Shown here in pieces: positions 34,403-45,152 of a stretch of 64,000 bases of DNA (positions are counted from its first letter, which is position 1; each line of letters opens with the position of its first letter). The position numbers and the translations under genes were made by a program. The notes beneath the pieces are model-generated. The model did no database searches. It was not told the origin of the DNA and saw only the letters and a program-made list of their open reading frames with translations. Source of the stretch: Tupaia tana (lineage: Eukaryota; Chordata; Mammalia; Scandentia; Tupaiidae); the NCBI GenBank assembly GCA_026018925.1, contig JAKSZU010000004.1, positions 39,451,233 through 39,515,232 on the forward strand. The letters run 5' to 3'.

Positions 34403-34884
34403 GAGGATAGTTGTATGACACAAACCATCATGAGGTGCTCAATAGCTCTGCTGTCAAAACATTGCCCAAAGGAGCTGTTCCTTCCAGAAACAGAGATTTA
34501 CTGCTTGCTGAGAGGGAGACAAGCGCCAGAGGTCAGCTGTCAAGAGGCGGCCTGCAGCGGAACCAACAGTACCCATTAGCCGTGAGAGGAGGGACCGTGG
34601 AAGCAGTAGCCATCAGAGCAGACGGGACACAACCATAAGCAGCAGCCCTGATTGTTAGTGAGAGCCCTATGCCCAGGGATTTCTGGTAAGGATAATTAGG
34701 GAAAGAGATTCTGGAAAAGACAATCTGTCATATTAGTCAAGAGAGAGAAGTCTCAGGCCATGGTGATTTAGAGGAGTTCTGTAATTTTTACATAATTATG
34801 CTTCTTGGCAGGTGAGACAAGGGGATATATGGGTTATGCTATTAAATACAGTTGCAGGAAAATGCATATGCAGTAATACCTGAA

Positions 34885-35500
34885 AGCCGATAAATGCTTA
34901 CCATATGGAAGTCATGGTAGATAGATGACCTCATTTAATACTCATAGTAAACATATGAAATAGGTACTTTCTATGGTTTGACTGTATGTGCCTCTCAAAA
35001 ATTAATATGTTGGAACCCAAAGTCCAAAGTAATGGTACTAAGAGGTGGCTTCATTGGAAGGTAATTAGGTTTTGAGGGCTCTACCTTCATGGATGGAGTT
35101 AGTGCCCTTATAAAAGGACCTCAGGGAACACTGGTCATTTTTTTGCCCTTCTTAGAAGCAGAAAGTGAGTCTTTATCAGAAACTGCATTTAAATTTCTCA
35201 GTCTCCAGAACAATGAGAAATACATTTGATCTTAAATTTGTCAGTCTTCAGAACTGTGAGAAATACATTTCTATTATTTATAAATTACCCAATTTAAGGT
35301 ATTTTGTTATAGCAGCAGTAACAAACTAAAACAGTATAATTACAAGCAATTTACAAATGAGGAAATGAAGACTTAGTGCGATTAAATTACCTACCCAGCA
35401 TCACACAATTAGGTTGTGGCAGAAGTAGGATGGGACAATGGGTGGTTCAATGCCAGAGCATATGCTTCTTTGTCTCACACAGTTCACCATTTCCCTATCA
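34885..35500 (-). mobile_element. MIR SINE (antisense) split by an MLT1-type LTR
   Basis: The left part 'aaatgcttaccatatggaagtcatgg ... ctcatttaatactcatagt' and right part 'tttacaaatgaggaaatgaag ... cagcatcacacaattagg' are one antisense MIR. The LTR at 34970-35332 separates them. Confidence 0.8.
34970..35332 (+). mobile_element. MLT1-type MaLR solo LTR inside a MIR
   Basis: 'ctatggtttgactgtatgtg', 'gagttagtgcccttataaaagg' and the 3' end 'aaattacccaatttaaggta...aacaaactaaaaca'. A 'ctccagaacaatgagaaatac'/'cttcagaactgtgagaaatac' segment occurs twice, an internal tandem duplication within the LTR. Short GTA(C/T)-type duplicated flank. Confidence 0.82.
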
Positions 35501-35509
35501 TTTGTATGA

Positions 35510-35620
35510 AATCTTATCTCCTAACTACATGAAAGCACTTTAAGGAAAGAAACTGTGCTTTCTACTTATTTAAAGCAGTTCCAAATGCATCTAACAGACT
35601 ACTAGGTATAGGATGTCTTT
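35510..35620 (+). mobile_element. L2 LINE 3' end relic
   Basis: 'catgaaagcactttaaggaaagaaactgtgctttc' matches the L2 3' segment 'aagctccatgagggcagggactttgt'; the remainder is weak. Confidence 0.45.
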
Positions 35621-35899
35621 CTGGACAGGCATCCACTGGATAACTTGTACTCTGTTAATCTAATGTACTATTGATACTCTTATTCATGTATCTCAGACAT
35701 ATGGTAGGTTAAACTATCTCCTACTTCTCCAAAATTCCTATTCTTGTTAGTCTTCCATTAAGCCTGAGCCTAATTGTCACATATTCTAATATGCTCCTCC
35801 TTCTCATAATAGTAGGTGCTATTATTTTATCATAACAGATCTTTGTTAGGAGGAGGGAGGAAAGTAATCCAGTTAAGATAACTCAAGTAAGCTTGAAGT

Positions 35900-36175
35900 C
35901 ATTCAACAAGCATTTATTGAATTTTGCTGTTGTTCTAAGCATTATGATAGATATACAATGTATAAGACTTACCCGAATAACCTTATACATTAATAGCTTA
36001 TATTCTAGTCTAGGAGATGCAGGTTTGTAATGAGAACTATAAAATTAGGCAAAATGAATTAAATATCTAATACAGGGCATGATGGGAGATTTAAGAAAAT
36101 GGAGAAGTCACTTTGGACTTGAGATGCTGAGTCTTCATGAAGGTGGCATTTCAGCAGTTGCTTAAAGCATTGAAA
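35900..36175 (+). mobile_element. Old mammalian LINE relic (L1ME/L2-like)
   Basis: 'cattcaacaagcatttattgaattttg' then 'cattatgatagatatacaatg', 'tagcttatattctagtctaggag' and 'gaaggtggcatttcagcag' preserve the full order of this old repeat. Confidence 0.6.
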
Positions 36176-36359
36176 TACATAAAAATATTTATGTCTTGGG
36201 GGCAGCAGGGGTGAAGTCACTCTAAATAAGGCAATCCTTTAACCATTCCAAAAATTATATGAATTTTTAAGATGAATGTCTTTTAACACAAATGAGTCTC
36301 TAATGAGTGAAACTTCTGCTTGTGGGAAAAGGGAAGAACAGAATTGTCACTTATGAGAT

Positions 36360-36560
36360 TTTTTTATTAAACACCATATCTAACTCCTTTGCCTATATTA
36401 TTTAAGTTTATCGTTCTATAGACTGACTACTATTATCTGCATTTATAGAGTTGGATATTGAGACTTAGTAGTTGGTAACTTGGTCAATTTTTCAACTTAA
36501 TAAATAGATGGTTGGGTTGGGAGGAAAATTTGAATCTGGGTGCAGAATGGGAGTTTATTC
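36360..36560 (-). mobile_element. MIR SINE relic, antisense
   Basis: 'ctactattatctgcatttatagagttgg', 'ggtaacttggtcaatttttc' and 'aatttgaatctgggtgc' follow the antisense MIR core. Confidence 0.55.
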
Positions 36561-36939
36561 AGTGAAACTATTGTGATGTGTATGCTATGAGGTACTACCT
36601 GAAAACAAGGGGAAAATATAGGAATAAAAACAATTCTATAGTCAAATAAGACTGGAAAGCTATATTACCATAGACATTCCTAGACATTCTTATTGTTAAT
36701 AAACATTAAGAATCTCCAAAAGAAAGCATAAATTACATTATTTTCCAAATGTTCCTCATAACTGAATTTGTGTGTAGAATCTTTGGAATGAGTATCCATC
36801 AAATAGAGAATGCTGCATTATTGCTGTGAAGAGCAGTTTCAGGTGGCATGGGGAAGAGAAATGAGAAGGTGGCCATTTAGGACCCAGAAACCTTCCTTGC
36901 TCTACTTGAAGCACAGCATATAGACAATCAGTCTCTCTA

Positions 36940-37215
36940 GCTTCAAGTCAGGTCAGCCTTGGCTGAGCACATTTCAGAAACAGAATCAATACTCAGAGAA
37001 TTGAATTGAATCAAAGAAGCAGCACATCCCCTTATTTCAGAGCTGCTACCAGCAGCAGAACTATTTAGAGAGAGTAGCTGCATGAAGAGCTGCCCTAGCA
37101 ACGCTTTGATCAGGCTACTCTGGAGGCAGTGGAAGAAGATCATGTTATGGGGGTCCTCCCTCTCTGCACAACCCGGTAGAAAATTCCAGTTTTTCTTCCA
37201 ACTCAGGATCACCTA
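36940..37215. other. Candidate conserved non-coding block
   Basis: Single-copy, GC-balanced sequence with an RFX-like 'cctagcaacg', a TCF/LEF-like 'ctttgatc' and no repeat match. The 89-codon antisense frame here has no recognisable domain. Function is a guess. Confidence 0.2.
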
Positions 37216-37370
37216 TTCCTTTTATTTCCAGCCTACATTTATGACTTAAAGTCTGTGGTATGTGCTCTTAGTGTTTCAAAAGGAGATTGGTTTTCAGTAT
37301 TTTTTTCATTGAACTTTGCTATGCTGGTTTACTTTGAAAACAAAGTTTTGTCCTTGGAGCTCACTCAGAG

Positions 37371-37655
37371 TTTTTTGTTTTTGTTTTTGTTGTTGTTGTT
37401 GTTTTTAGAGACAGTTTTGCTGCATGGTGAGTGCACTCACTGGAGAGCCAGAGAAGCCAGAGAAACAGAAAGTTGCAAATCATCCCTCAAGGGATAGCTA
37501 CTCCACAATTCCTTCACCTCCATTCTCCTCTTGGGATTTTGGGCACACACATATGCGCACTTGCTATGAGTTTTGAGCCATTAGGTTTGGGACTCGAACT
37601 GCAGTCGACTACGTGGGAGTCCAGCGCCATAACCGTTACTCCATTGGCTGGTCCC
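37371..37655 (-). mobile_element. SINE A, antisense copy
   Basis: The T-rich/(GTT)n tail side, 'agttttgctgcatggtgag', 'caaatcatccctcaaggg', 'cacctccattctcctcttggg', B box complement 'ggactcgaac' and head ending 'ggctggtccc'. First SINE A after the 11-kb gap. Confidence 0.88.
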
Positions 37656-37949
37656 TCATGGTCTTTATTTAAGCTGAAAAAACCCATAGCATTTTTTTTT
37701 TTTTTAAATGAAGCCATCAGATATTGGAGTCCACATTTTTTCTTGAATTATCAGGTGGACAGAAAATAGGATTTTAAAAACAGAAAGGAAAGAAATGTAA
37801 CCTACATGGCTTCAAGTTTTGTCCTGTTTCCTTTCAGTTTTAAATGAATGGTGACTTTTTTTTTTCCTTTGAAGTCTAATAGGGTAGAATAATGATAGCT
37901 CAATTTGTGTGATACTTTTAGCTTATCAGAAGATTTTAAATATTTATTT

Positions 37950-38080
37950 TATCATTAACCTTGATTGTTATTACAATATTGCAAAGTAAAAAGCTCAATT
38001 ATTGATTGTCCTTCATACTATAGAACAGGAAACTCAGACTTGAGAGAATAGTCATTTTAATGGCCACAAAGCTATTTAAT
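37950..38080 (-). mobile_element. MIR SINE relic, antisense
   Basis: 'tatcattaaccttgattgttattac' and 'gaacaggaaactcagacttgagagaat ... ccacaaagctatt' correspond to antisense MIR. Diverged. Confidence 0.5.
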
Positions 38081-38084
38081 TAAT

Positions 38085-38600
38085 TCAAACATGTCTATTG
38101 AGCAATAGTATGTGCTAAGTAACCACTGCACTAATATGAGATGAGGGAATATGAAGATGAAGGCAAATAAAATGCTGTTTTCATCCTCAAAGAGCTTGCA
38201 GTGTAGGGAGAAAGAACAACATGCAAAGAATAGCAAAGAACTTGAATCTGTGTTGGTAAACATAGTGGCAAGGTTGGTTTTCAGTGCTGGGGGAGAGCAT
38301 CTCTTTCTCAGTGAGGTATGATAGACATGAGAGAGTGATTCAGGCAGCAGTTCTCAAACTTCATTATGCACCAGAATCACCACCAAGTGTTGAACCCTGT
38401 CTCTATAGGTTTTGACTCAGGAAGTCTGGAGTGGAGTCTGCAGAATTTTTATTTAAGCACTTGATGTTGGTCCTGCTGGTCTGGGGATTACATTTTAAGA
38501 TGCACTGATTTAGGTACTGATTGTAGGGCCTTGAAAATGTGGCAAAAGTTAGATTTATCATTAAATAACCAAGCAAAGGTATCAATTAAGGTTCAGAAAG
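38085..38600 (+). mobile_element. Old mammalian LINE relic (L1ME/L2-like)
   Basis: 'tctattgagcaatagtatgtgctaag', 'catcctcaaagagcttgcagtgtaggg' and, after the MER5A, 'tagggccttgaaaatgtgg' fit one old LINE copy split by the DNA transposon. Confidence 0.5.
38345..38507 (+). mobile_element. MER5A hAT DNA transposon
   Basis: It starts 'cagcagttctcaaact', contains 'tatgcaccagaatcacc', 'gactcaggaagtctggagtgg' and 'cctgctggtctggggattac', and ends in the matching terminal repeat 'aagatgcactg'. An 8-bp flank (gattcagg / gatttagg) is duplicated with one change, as expected for hAT elements. Confidence 0.85.
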
Positions 38601-38666
38601 AAGGTTCTCAAATTGTCTTAAGTGCTCAGGGATATGGAAAATTATGTAATGTTAAAGGGAATTAAT

Positions 38667-39040
38667 GCTAAGTGAAGCAAGCCAGGCTATGAAGGAGAGG
38701 CATTGTAATGTCCCCACTTAATAAAAACCGAGTGTCCGCACTCTATGATTGAAACTAATTCACTAAAGGATATAGAAACACAGTATATAGATGTAAATAC
38801 CAGACATAGTATGTGTGCAAGAGGAGGGTCTGAGGAAGGACATTTAGAAGAAAAATAGCAAGGCAAAGTATTAATGTCACAAAGAAATGTGGTATTATCT
38901 GTTGAAGATATTTTGTAGTTTTATCAACTGTGTTAGGGAGAAATGCTCACCTGTTGAAATATCCATTTTGTAAGCTAAATAATAATGGGATTGAATGTAT
39001 AAAAGAAAATGAAATAAAAATTAATTAATTAATAAAAAAT
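38667..39040 (+). mobile_element. L1 3' end, 5'-truncated insertion
   Basis: It opens with the last codons of L1 ORF2 (LSEASQAMKERHC, then stop TAA), then a roughly 330-bp 3' UTR ending 'ttgtaagctaaataat', an AATAAA and an A-rich tail. The flank aaagggaattaat recurs after the tail as aaagggatcaattaat. It lies directly beside the MaLR provirus. Confidence 0.8.
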
Positions 39041-39060
39041 AAAGGGATCAATTAATACCT

Positions 39061-39456
39061 CTAATGGTTTAAATGTGTTTTCCAGAATTTTATATGTTGA
39101 AATTTGGATATTATGGGATGAAGAGGGTGATCACTTTCTCTGACTATGTGTTGAAAGTTGGGGTCATTGGGAAGTAATTAGGATTAGATACGTTTTTCGG
39201 GGTGGAGACCAAATGATTAAATCATAGTGGATTTATGCAGAGAGAAACACAGAGGCACAGAAAGGGAATCTCTTGTCATGTGGTATCCTGAGCCACCTCA
39301 GGACTCTGCAGAGTCCACAGCAACAAGAAGACTTTCATCAGAATGTGGGCCCTTGACCCTGGGCCTACAAAACCACAAGCTAAATAAACCTCCATTCTTT
39401 ATAAATTACCCAGTAATTTATATTTAGTTGTTAGTGACAGAAAAAATGCAGTAAAG
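39061..39456 (+). mobile_element. MaLR provirus 1, 5' LTR
   Basis: It starts 'taatggtttaaatgtgtt', with 'aattaggattagatacg' and the 3' end 'ataaacctccattctttata'. It matches the LTR at 40879 in order and length. 'tacctc' borders both outer ends of the provirus. Confidence 0.8.
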
Positions 39457-40878
39457 CATAATATTGGTACCAAGAGTGAGATATGGTTTTAATGACTATT
39501 AAAATGTGCAAGTGGCTTTGGACCCAGGTAATGAAAGAGTTTGGAGGTTAGAAAAAGCCTGGGATCTAGAGAAGGGTTAGACTATAAATTTTCCAAAACG
39601 TTTGCCCTGCTTCCTTCTCAATTATCATTTTTATCTTCATGTCCTCCTTTTGCTCTCTCATCTTATAAACTTAAGAGCAACCACACATTTCTTTCTATAT
39701 TTTGCTTAGTTTATTTTGCTACATACTTATCATGCTTATATTTGGCTTTCTATGAAGCCTTAGGACATAAGCATAATGTAACCAAATTCCTTGCAATGGT
39801 GTAACAAGGATGACAGATTCTCTAATTTCCAGGAACATAGTCTTCATTTTCTTATAACTACATAAAGGGTTAAAAGGCATGTTTAGAAGACAGTTTGACC
39901 AAGTGGTCAACTGCTAAAGAGATTAGTGTGGATATAAAGAAACAAGGGGTTAGTCACCAAGGCAGTGGAGGAAAAGGTACTAAGAGCATTTCAGAGATCT
40001 TCATGTCTGCTCCACCCATCACAGGTCCAAGACTCAGAGACCAAAATGGACTCAGGGGACAGACCAAAGCTGGGCTTTCTTCCCTGAATTACCTCAAGTC
40101 TCTGCTCCATGCATCCTAGTGGAATATTCCTCAGCCTTGGTTGTGGTTCAAGCTGGCACAATTGCATGTCCTGCCATGAAGACTGCTGCTGTACCTGCTG
40201 CTCCAGAACTTGAAAACTGGAGAACTTGGTAGCTTGCATGTCTTGGTAATTATACAGATGCACAGAATGCAAAAACTCTGGAAACATCACTGCTTATGTT
40301 TACATTTTAAAGACTATCTTGGACAACCTGGGGTGCCTAGGCAGAGACTTGTTACAGGGCTGGAGGCATGTAGAGGCCTCCTTCAGGGCATGCCAAGCAG
40401 TACTGTGGGGTTGGTCCTGTTATAGAGTTCCCATGGAGCCTCAAGGCTGGAGCTGCCCTTAAGATTCTAGCACTGTGATGCAACCAGCATTCAGTACCAG
40501 TCTAGGAGAACTACAGGCAAAAGATCTTAAACCTAGAAAGCTAAAATGTGGACTGAGTACATCAAAATCATAGGGCCAAGGCTGTTTGCACCAATGCATT
40601 CAGGAACGTATGTTTTAAATTTTAATGACTGCCCTCTTGGGTTTTGGTTTTGCTAGGAACTGTTACTCATTTCTTCTTGTGTTACGAATATATCAACCCT
40701 ATGCCTAATGCATCACTTTATTCTGTGAGCATATAATTTGTTTCAGTTTTACAGGATCACAGCTGGACTTCAAAGTTTTTAGTTAGCATTGGAAAAAGTT
40801 AAGACCTTTGGACCATTGGGATGAAAGAGCTATATTTTATAAATGAGAGTATATGAATTTGGGGATTTGGGGGTAGAA
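39457..40878 (+). mobile_element. MaLR provirus 1, internal region
   Basis: It begins 'attggtaccaagagtgag' and soon 'aagtggctttggacccaggtaatg', the usual start of MaLR internal sequence. It ends 'aagttaagacctttggaccattggg ... gggggtagaatg', the usual end. At 1.4 kb it is typical of these non-coding ERVL-derived elements, and no viral open frame survives. Confidence 0.8.
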
Positions 40879-41288
40879 TGCTATGGTTTGAATGTGTTTC
40901 TCCAAAATTCATGTGTTGAAATTTGGTTGTGATGGGGTCAAGAGGGTGAAAGGTTAATCTGACTATGTTATTGAAAGGTAAGACCTTCGAAGGGTAATTA
41001 GGATTAGATAAAGTCATTGGGGGCGAGGGAGTGCCCTGTTAATTGAATCATGGTGAGTTTATAAGGACACAGAGACACATGGTAAGAGTCTGCATATTCC
41101 AGACTCTTACCACGTGTTGACCTGTGTGATGTCAAGAGATCCAATATCAACAGAAAGATCTTCACCAAATGTACCCCTTGACCTTGAGCCTCCAAAATCA
41201 TGAGGTAAAGAAAACTCTATTTTTAAAAATAAATTATCCAATGTGGTATTCACTTGTTAATGACAAAAAAAAAAAAAGCACTAAAACA
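40879..41288 (+). mobile_element. MaLR provirus 1, 3' LTR
   Basis: 'tgctatggtttgaatgtg', 'gtaattaggattagataaag', 'gagcctccaaaatcatgagg', ending 'actaaaaca'. It contains a local inverted repeat, 'gtaagagtctgcatattcc'/'agactcttacc'. Same family as the 5' LTR. Confidence 0.82.
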
Positions 41289-42290
41289 GTACCTCTCTGC
41301 ATTATTGCTACAAAGGCTTAGAAACCTTAAAAAGAAGTGGAGAAATAGGAAGTATGGATGGACAGTTTTGCTTAAGACTACCTAGAAGTAAAAATATGAT
41401 GGATGTTGGTAACAATGTTGTTAGACATGTGGTTTCCTTTTGGTAGGAGGAAAATAGATATGTGTTGGGGCTAATAGATTTGCCACAGTTTCTTTCATAT
41501 TGTGAAATAATCAGAATAATTTTTAAATGGTACATCAATATTGTCTCTTAAGGGGAATAGGCAGACTGCACCCACTACCCATTGCTTCCAACAGAGCATC
41601 TATGCTTTTATTTTATGTTGTGTTTTTTGGGATACCTTGTGATCACAATTTCCAGAAAAAGTCCTACAACTGATGGAATTTAGCCACATTGAAACTGGTA
41701 TAAAAGAAATGGAAGGTCAAAGATTGGGGGGTTTTATAGGTTTTGCTGAAATGATTTTTATAGTTCCAGTCACAGCTTGTGCTCCTGGTTGTCAAGGTGA
41801 AATTTCCTTTGTGTAGAAGTGATCCTGGAATAATGTTTTGATGGAGAAAACCCAAGTGAGGGAAAAACACAGCTGTTTACTAGTGAAAAGGTTACACACA
41901 ATTGCTCCTAAGGGCTTTGAGAAGGCAAGAAATGTGTAACCTGTTTAGCTAGATACTGTGTCCAGAGGTCATTTGTTTATTGGGAACATTGGGTAATTAG
42001 TACATTTGCTGGCCTATTTGGGCATTTGTCTAATTGATCCCCTGGTATTTTGAAAATGTTTTCATTCATGTAATGGTATTTGCTCTCCTTATATAGGCCT
42101 TTCTGGTCTATTTCTAGAGAAAGTATTTGAAGAAAGATAAGACAATTACATAAAGAAATATTTATATATTGATGTACTCACCAGAACAAGGGTGAAGTAG
42201 GGACAAGAAAAAAGCCATGTCATCATTTAAATAATTTTTTCTAAAATATGTTTGGATGATGTTATAAAAAATACTTGTTAAAAATAAAAT
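41289..42290. other. Unique intergenic DNA, no gene seen
   Basis: No repeat or coding signature recognised over 1 kb. Frames are short and unconvincing. Confidence 0.55.
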
Positions 42291-42295
42291 GTGTA

Positions 42296-42486
42296 GGGCT
42301 GGCAGGTGGCATGGTAGTTAAGGGCGCTGGACTCCCACATGGCCGACCATGGTTAGAGCCCTGGACCTGGCAGCTTGCTTACTTTCTCCTACCCCTATCT
42401 CACTCTGTTAATCTCTGGTCAAATTTAAATATATAAATAAGTAAATAAATATGATTAAATAAAATAATTCTTTAAAAAATAAATAA
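42296..42486 (+). mobile_element. SINE B, full length
   Basis: Head 'gggctggcaggtggcatgg', degraded B box 'ggttagagccc', 'ggcagcttgcttactttctcc', then an AT-rich end with AATAAA and 'taattctttaaaaaa'. The flank aataaaatg occurs on both sides. Confidence 0.88.
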
Positions 42487-42861
42487 AATGCATAAATTTA
42501 GAGCTACTAAATAACAATTTCCAGTATAGCACCTGAAATTTGTATTTTTACCAGCTCTCAGGTGATTCTTTATAGTGAACTAATTGCCGGGCATTTATAA
42601 ACCACAGTTTTAGGCCACCAAACCACCTATGTTACAATGAACAAAGCTAAGGACTACCTATGGGACAGTATAATTCCCTTTATGAGTCTCATCTCTCCAC
42701 ACAAAATATGTTCAAAATAAATATGTACTAATGGCCCTCTGAGAAAAAGGCAGCAAAAATTGAAGTAAATACAGGTTATAGAACTACCCTCAGGGAACGA
42801 AACTTGTCAGCTAATTCCAGCTTTGTATAAGTCACTTGTCCCTTAAATGTTTAAGAATGGT

Positions 42862-42992
42862 CCTGGACCTGGTGGCTTGCTTTCTCACTTCCTCTCTCTC
42901 TCTCTCTCTCTCTGTCTCTCTTTGGTCAAATTAAAAAATAATAAATGGTTGAACAAATAAAAAACTTAAATAAATAATTCTTTAAAAAAGAA
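42862..42992 (+). mobile_element. SINE B, 5'-truncated insertion with TSD
   Basis: It begins inside the head ('cctggacctggtggc'), keeps the (CT)n tract, 'ggtcaaattaaaaaa' and the 'ataattctttaaaaaa' end. Exact 9-bp duplications aagaatggt (42853 and 42993) show it inserted already truncated. Confidence 0.88.
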
Positions 42993-43000
42993 AAGAATGG

Positions 43001-43374
43001 TGCTATGTTCAGAATGTTTGTTTCCTCGTTCCTCATGTTTCTGTGGTGAAACGTAATTGCCAATGCAATGAAATTAGGAAATGAGGACTTATAGGTGATT
43101 ATTAGGTGATGTGGGCAGAAGTCCCATAAATGGCCTTAGTGCCCTTATAAAACAGGACTGAGGGAGCTCATTTGACTTTTCCACCAGGTGAAGACACATC
43201 AACAAGTTGTCATCAATGAAGCAGGAGATGGGTCTTCACAGGATCCTGAATCTGTTAGCCCCTTGATCTTGGAGTCCCATCCTCCAAAACTGTGACAAAT
43301 GTATTTCTGTTGTTTATAAACTACCATGCCTATAGTATTTTATTACTGCAGCACTAATGGACTAAAATAGAAAT
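43001..43374 (+). mobile_element. MaLR provirus 2, 5' LTR
   Basis: 'ggccttagtgcccttataaaac', 'gaagcaggagatgggtcttcac', 'ccttgatcttggagtccc', 'ccaaaactgtgacaaatgtatttctgttg', ending 'aatggactaaaata'. MLT1-type. Confidence 0.82.
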
Positions 43375-43522
43375 CATACTAAGGAGTGTATATGTGGGGA
43401 TTGTTGCTATGACAAATATCTAAAACCCTGAAAGTGTCATTGACACTGGGTAAGGGGCAGAAACTGAAGTGCTTTGTTGAAAAAGCATATATTGATATAA
43501 GTGAACTACGAAGAGCAATTCT

Positions 43523-43524
43523 TT

Positions 43525-43583
<59 letters not shown>
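43523..43583. repeat. (CTTT)n microsatellite
   Basis: About 60 bp of CTTT in the antisense tail of SINE A, that is (AAAG)n in the element's own orientation. It creates a long Phe/Leu/Ser-rich artefact frame. Confidence 0.96.
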
Positions 43584-43584
<1 letters not shown>

Positions 43585-43847
43585 TTTTTATTTTTAAGTG
43601 GTTTTTGCTATAGGGTGCGTGTGGTCGCCAGAAAGACAGAGAGAGACAGAGAGACAGAAAGCAAGAAATCACCCCCCAGGGGGCATGGCCACACTGCAAT
43701 CCCTTCTCCTGCATTCTCTACTTGGGATCTTGGGCACGCACGCACACATGCCTGGCGTGAGTTTAAGCCATCGAGTCTGGGACTTGAACCGCAGTTGACT
43801 GCATGAGAGTCCAGCAACATAGCCATTACGCTAACTGCTGGTCCTCA
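43523..43847 (-). mobile_element. SINE A, antisense, with (CTTT)n tail and 12-bp TSD
   Basis: A clean copy with canonical B box complement 'gggacttgaacc' and 'gcaagaaatcaccccccagg'. Flanks aagagcaattct at 43511 and 43848 match exactly. The tail has expanded into about 15 CTTT units (43523-43583). Confidence 0.93.
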
Positions 43848-44874
43848 AAGAGCAATTCTGATGAGGGCTCAAAAGAGGATACCTATAGAGAAAACTTCAA
43901 CCTTCTTAGAGATTACTTAAGTGGTCATAAAGAGAATGGTGTTAGAAATATGCATGGCAAAGACTGTTCTGTTGAGATCTCCATAAGGACAAGGAATATA
44001 TTATTGGCAACTGGAGGAAAGGTGAGGCTTCACTATATGGCTACAAAAATACATGGCTGAACTGTGTTTGTATCTTAGTGTTATGTGGAAGGTAGAGCTG
44101 TAAACAACAAAATAGAATATCTGATGAAAGAAATTTCTAAGCATAGTGTCGAAGGTGCCATTTGTCTTTTGTCAAATGCTTATAGTAAAATTCAAGAAGA
44201 GAAAAACGACTTAAAGGTGGAACTTTTAGTTCAAAGGAAAACAGAACTAAAATTTTTGGAACATTTGTAGCCTATCAATATTGAAAGAAATGAGAAAATG
44301 TGTTTGGGAGAGAACACAAAGGATGTAGCCTAGAGACTATCTGAGAGGAAGACTTATATGGTATGGAGGAAGTCTAGTGCTATTCTCAAGACAGTGGAAG
44401 ACTGGCTTCGAATGCTTTGGGAGATCATTGAAGATGTTTTTCTTATCATGTGACCTGCATGCAAGCATTTTGAGGGCAGAACAAGTTCAATTTCCATTCC
44501 ATACATTCTAGCTTCTGGATTGCTGACAGTGTGCTTGGAAACTTGGGAGCCCAATTTCCACTCCAAAGTGTCCTGAAGGTTATGTCTAGGTCTAGGAACA
44601 TTATTCCTGTGCCTTAAAACTTAATGTTTGCCTTGTTGGGTTTGGGACTTATGATCTGTTACTGTTGCTCCTTTTCTCTTCCTCTTTTTGGGATAGAAAT
44701 GTCTTTCCTACGCTAGTGCAAACATTGTGTTTTGAAAACACGTAACTTGTTTGATTTCACAGGCTTATATATGGAAGAAAATTTGCTTCAGAATGAAATG
44801 TACTTTGAGTTTCACCCGTATTTGTTTTAGATGATATTTTAATGAATCTCTTTTCTTCAGAATTTTTAGTTGAT

Positions 44875-45152
44875 ACACACTATATCTATATTTACATTCT
44901 TTTACTGTGTTTTTATATCTTTTAGTCAATCATTTTCAGTCATAGAGGAAGAACAATTAGAAGAAAAATGGGGAGGAAAAGCAGTAATGGGAGAAAGAAA
45001 GGTGCCAATTTCTGTTAAAGATATATTGTAGTTTAGTCAACTGGACTAGGGAGAAATGTCCACATGTTAAAATATTCACTTTGTAAACTAAATAATGTGA
45101 TTGATTGTATAAAATAAAATGAAATTAAAAATAAAGAAAAAAATGAAAAAAA
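44875..45152 (+). mobile_element. L1 3' UTR insertion, 5'-truncated, 16-bp TSD
   Basis: The flank agaatttttagttgat is duplicated exactly (44859-44874 and 45153-45168). The body contains 'gttaaagatatattgtag', 'gactagggagaaatgtcc', 'cactttgtaaactaaataat' and an A-rich tail, matching the L1 3' ends at 38667, 53003 and 61020. Confidence 0.85.

Noticed and set aside
38667..39040. First considered a new SINE family because five similar 300-400 bp units recur
   Set aside because: Two copies begin with the L1 ORF2 C-terminal codons (LSEASQ...) and the starts vary, so these are 5'-truncated L1 3' ends.
39895..40119. Open frame in MaLR provirus 1 as a possible viral gene
   Set aside because: MaLR internal regions are non-coding derivatives; the frame is short and carries no intact viral domain.
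43501..43806. 101-codon frame with repeating FFLSF residues
   Set aside because: Translation of a (CTTT)n array and SINE A in antisense.
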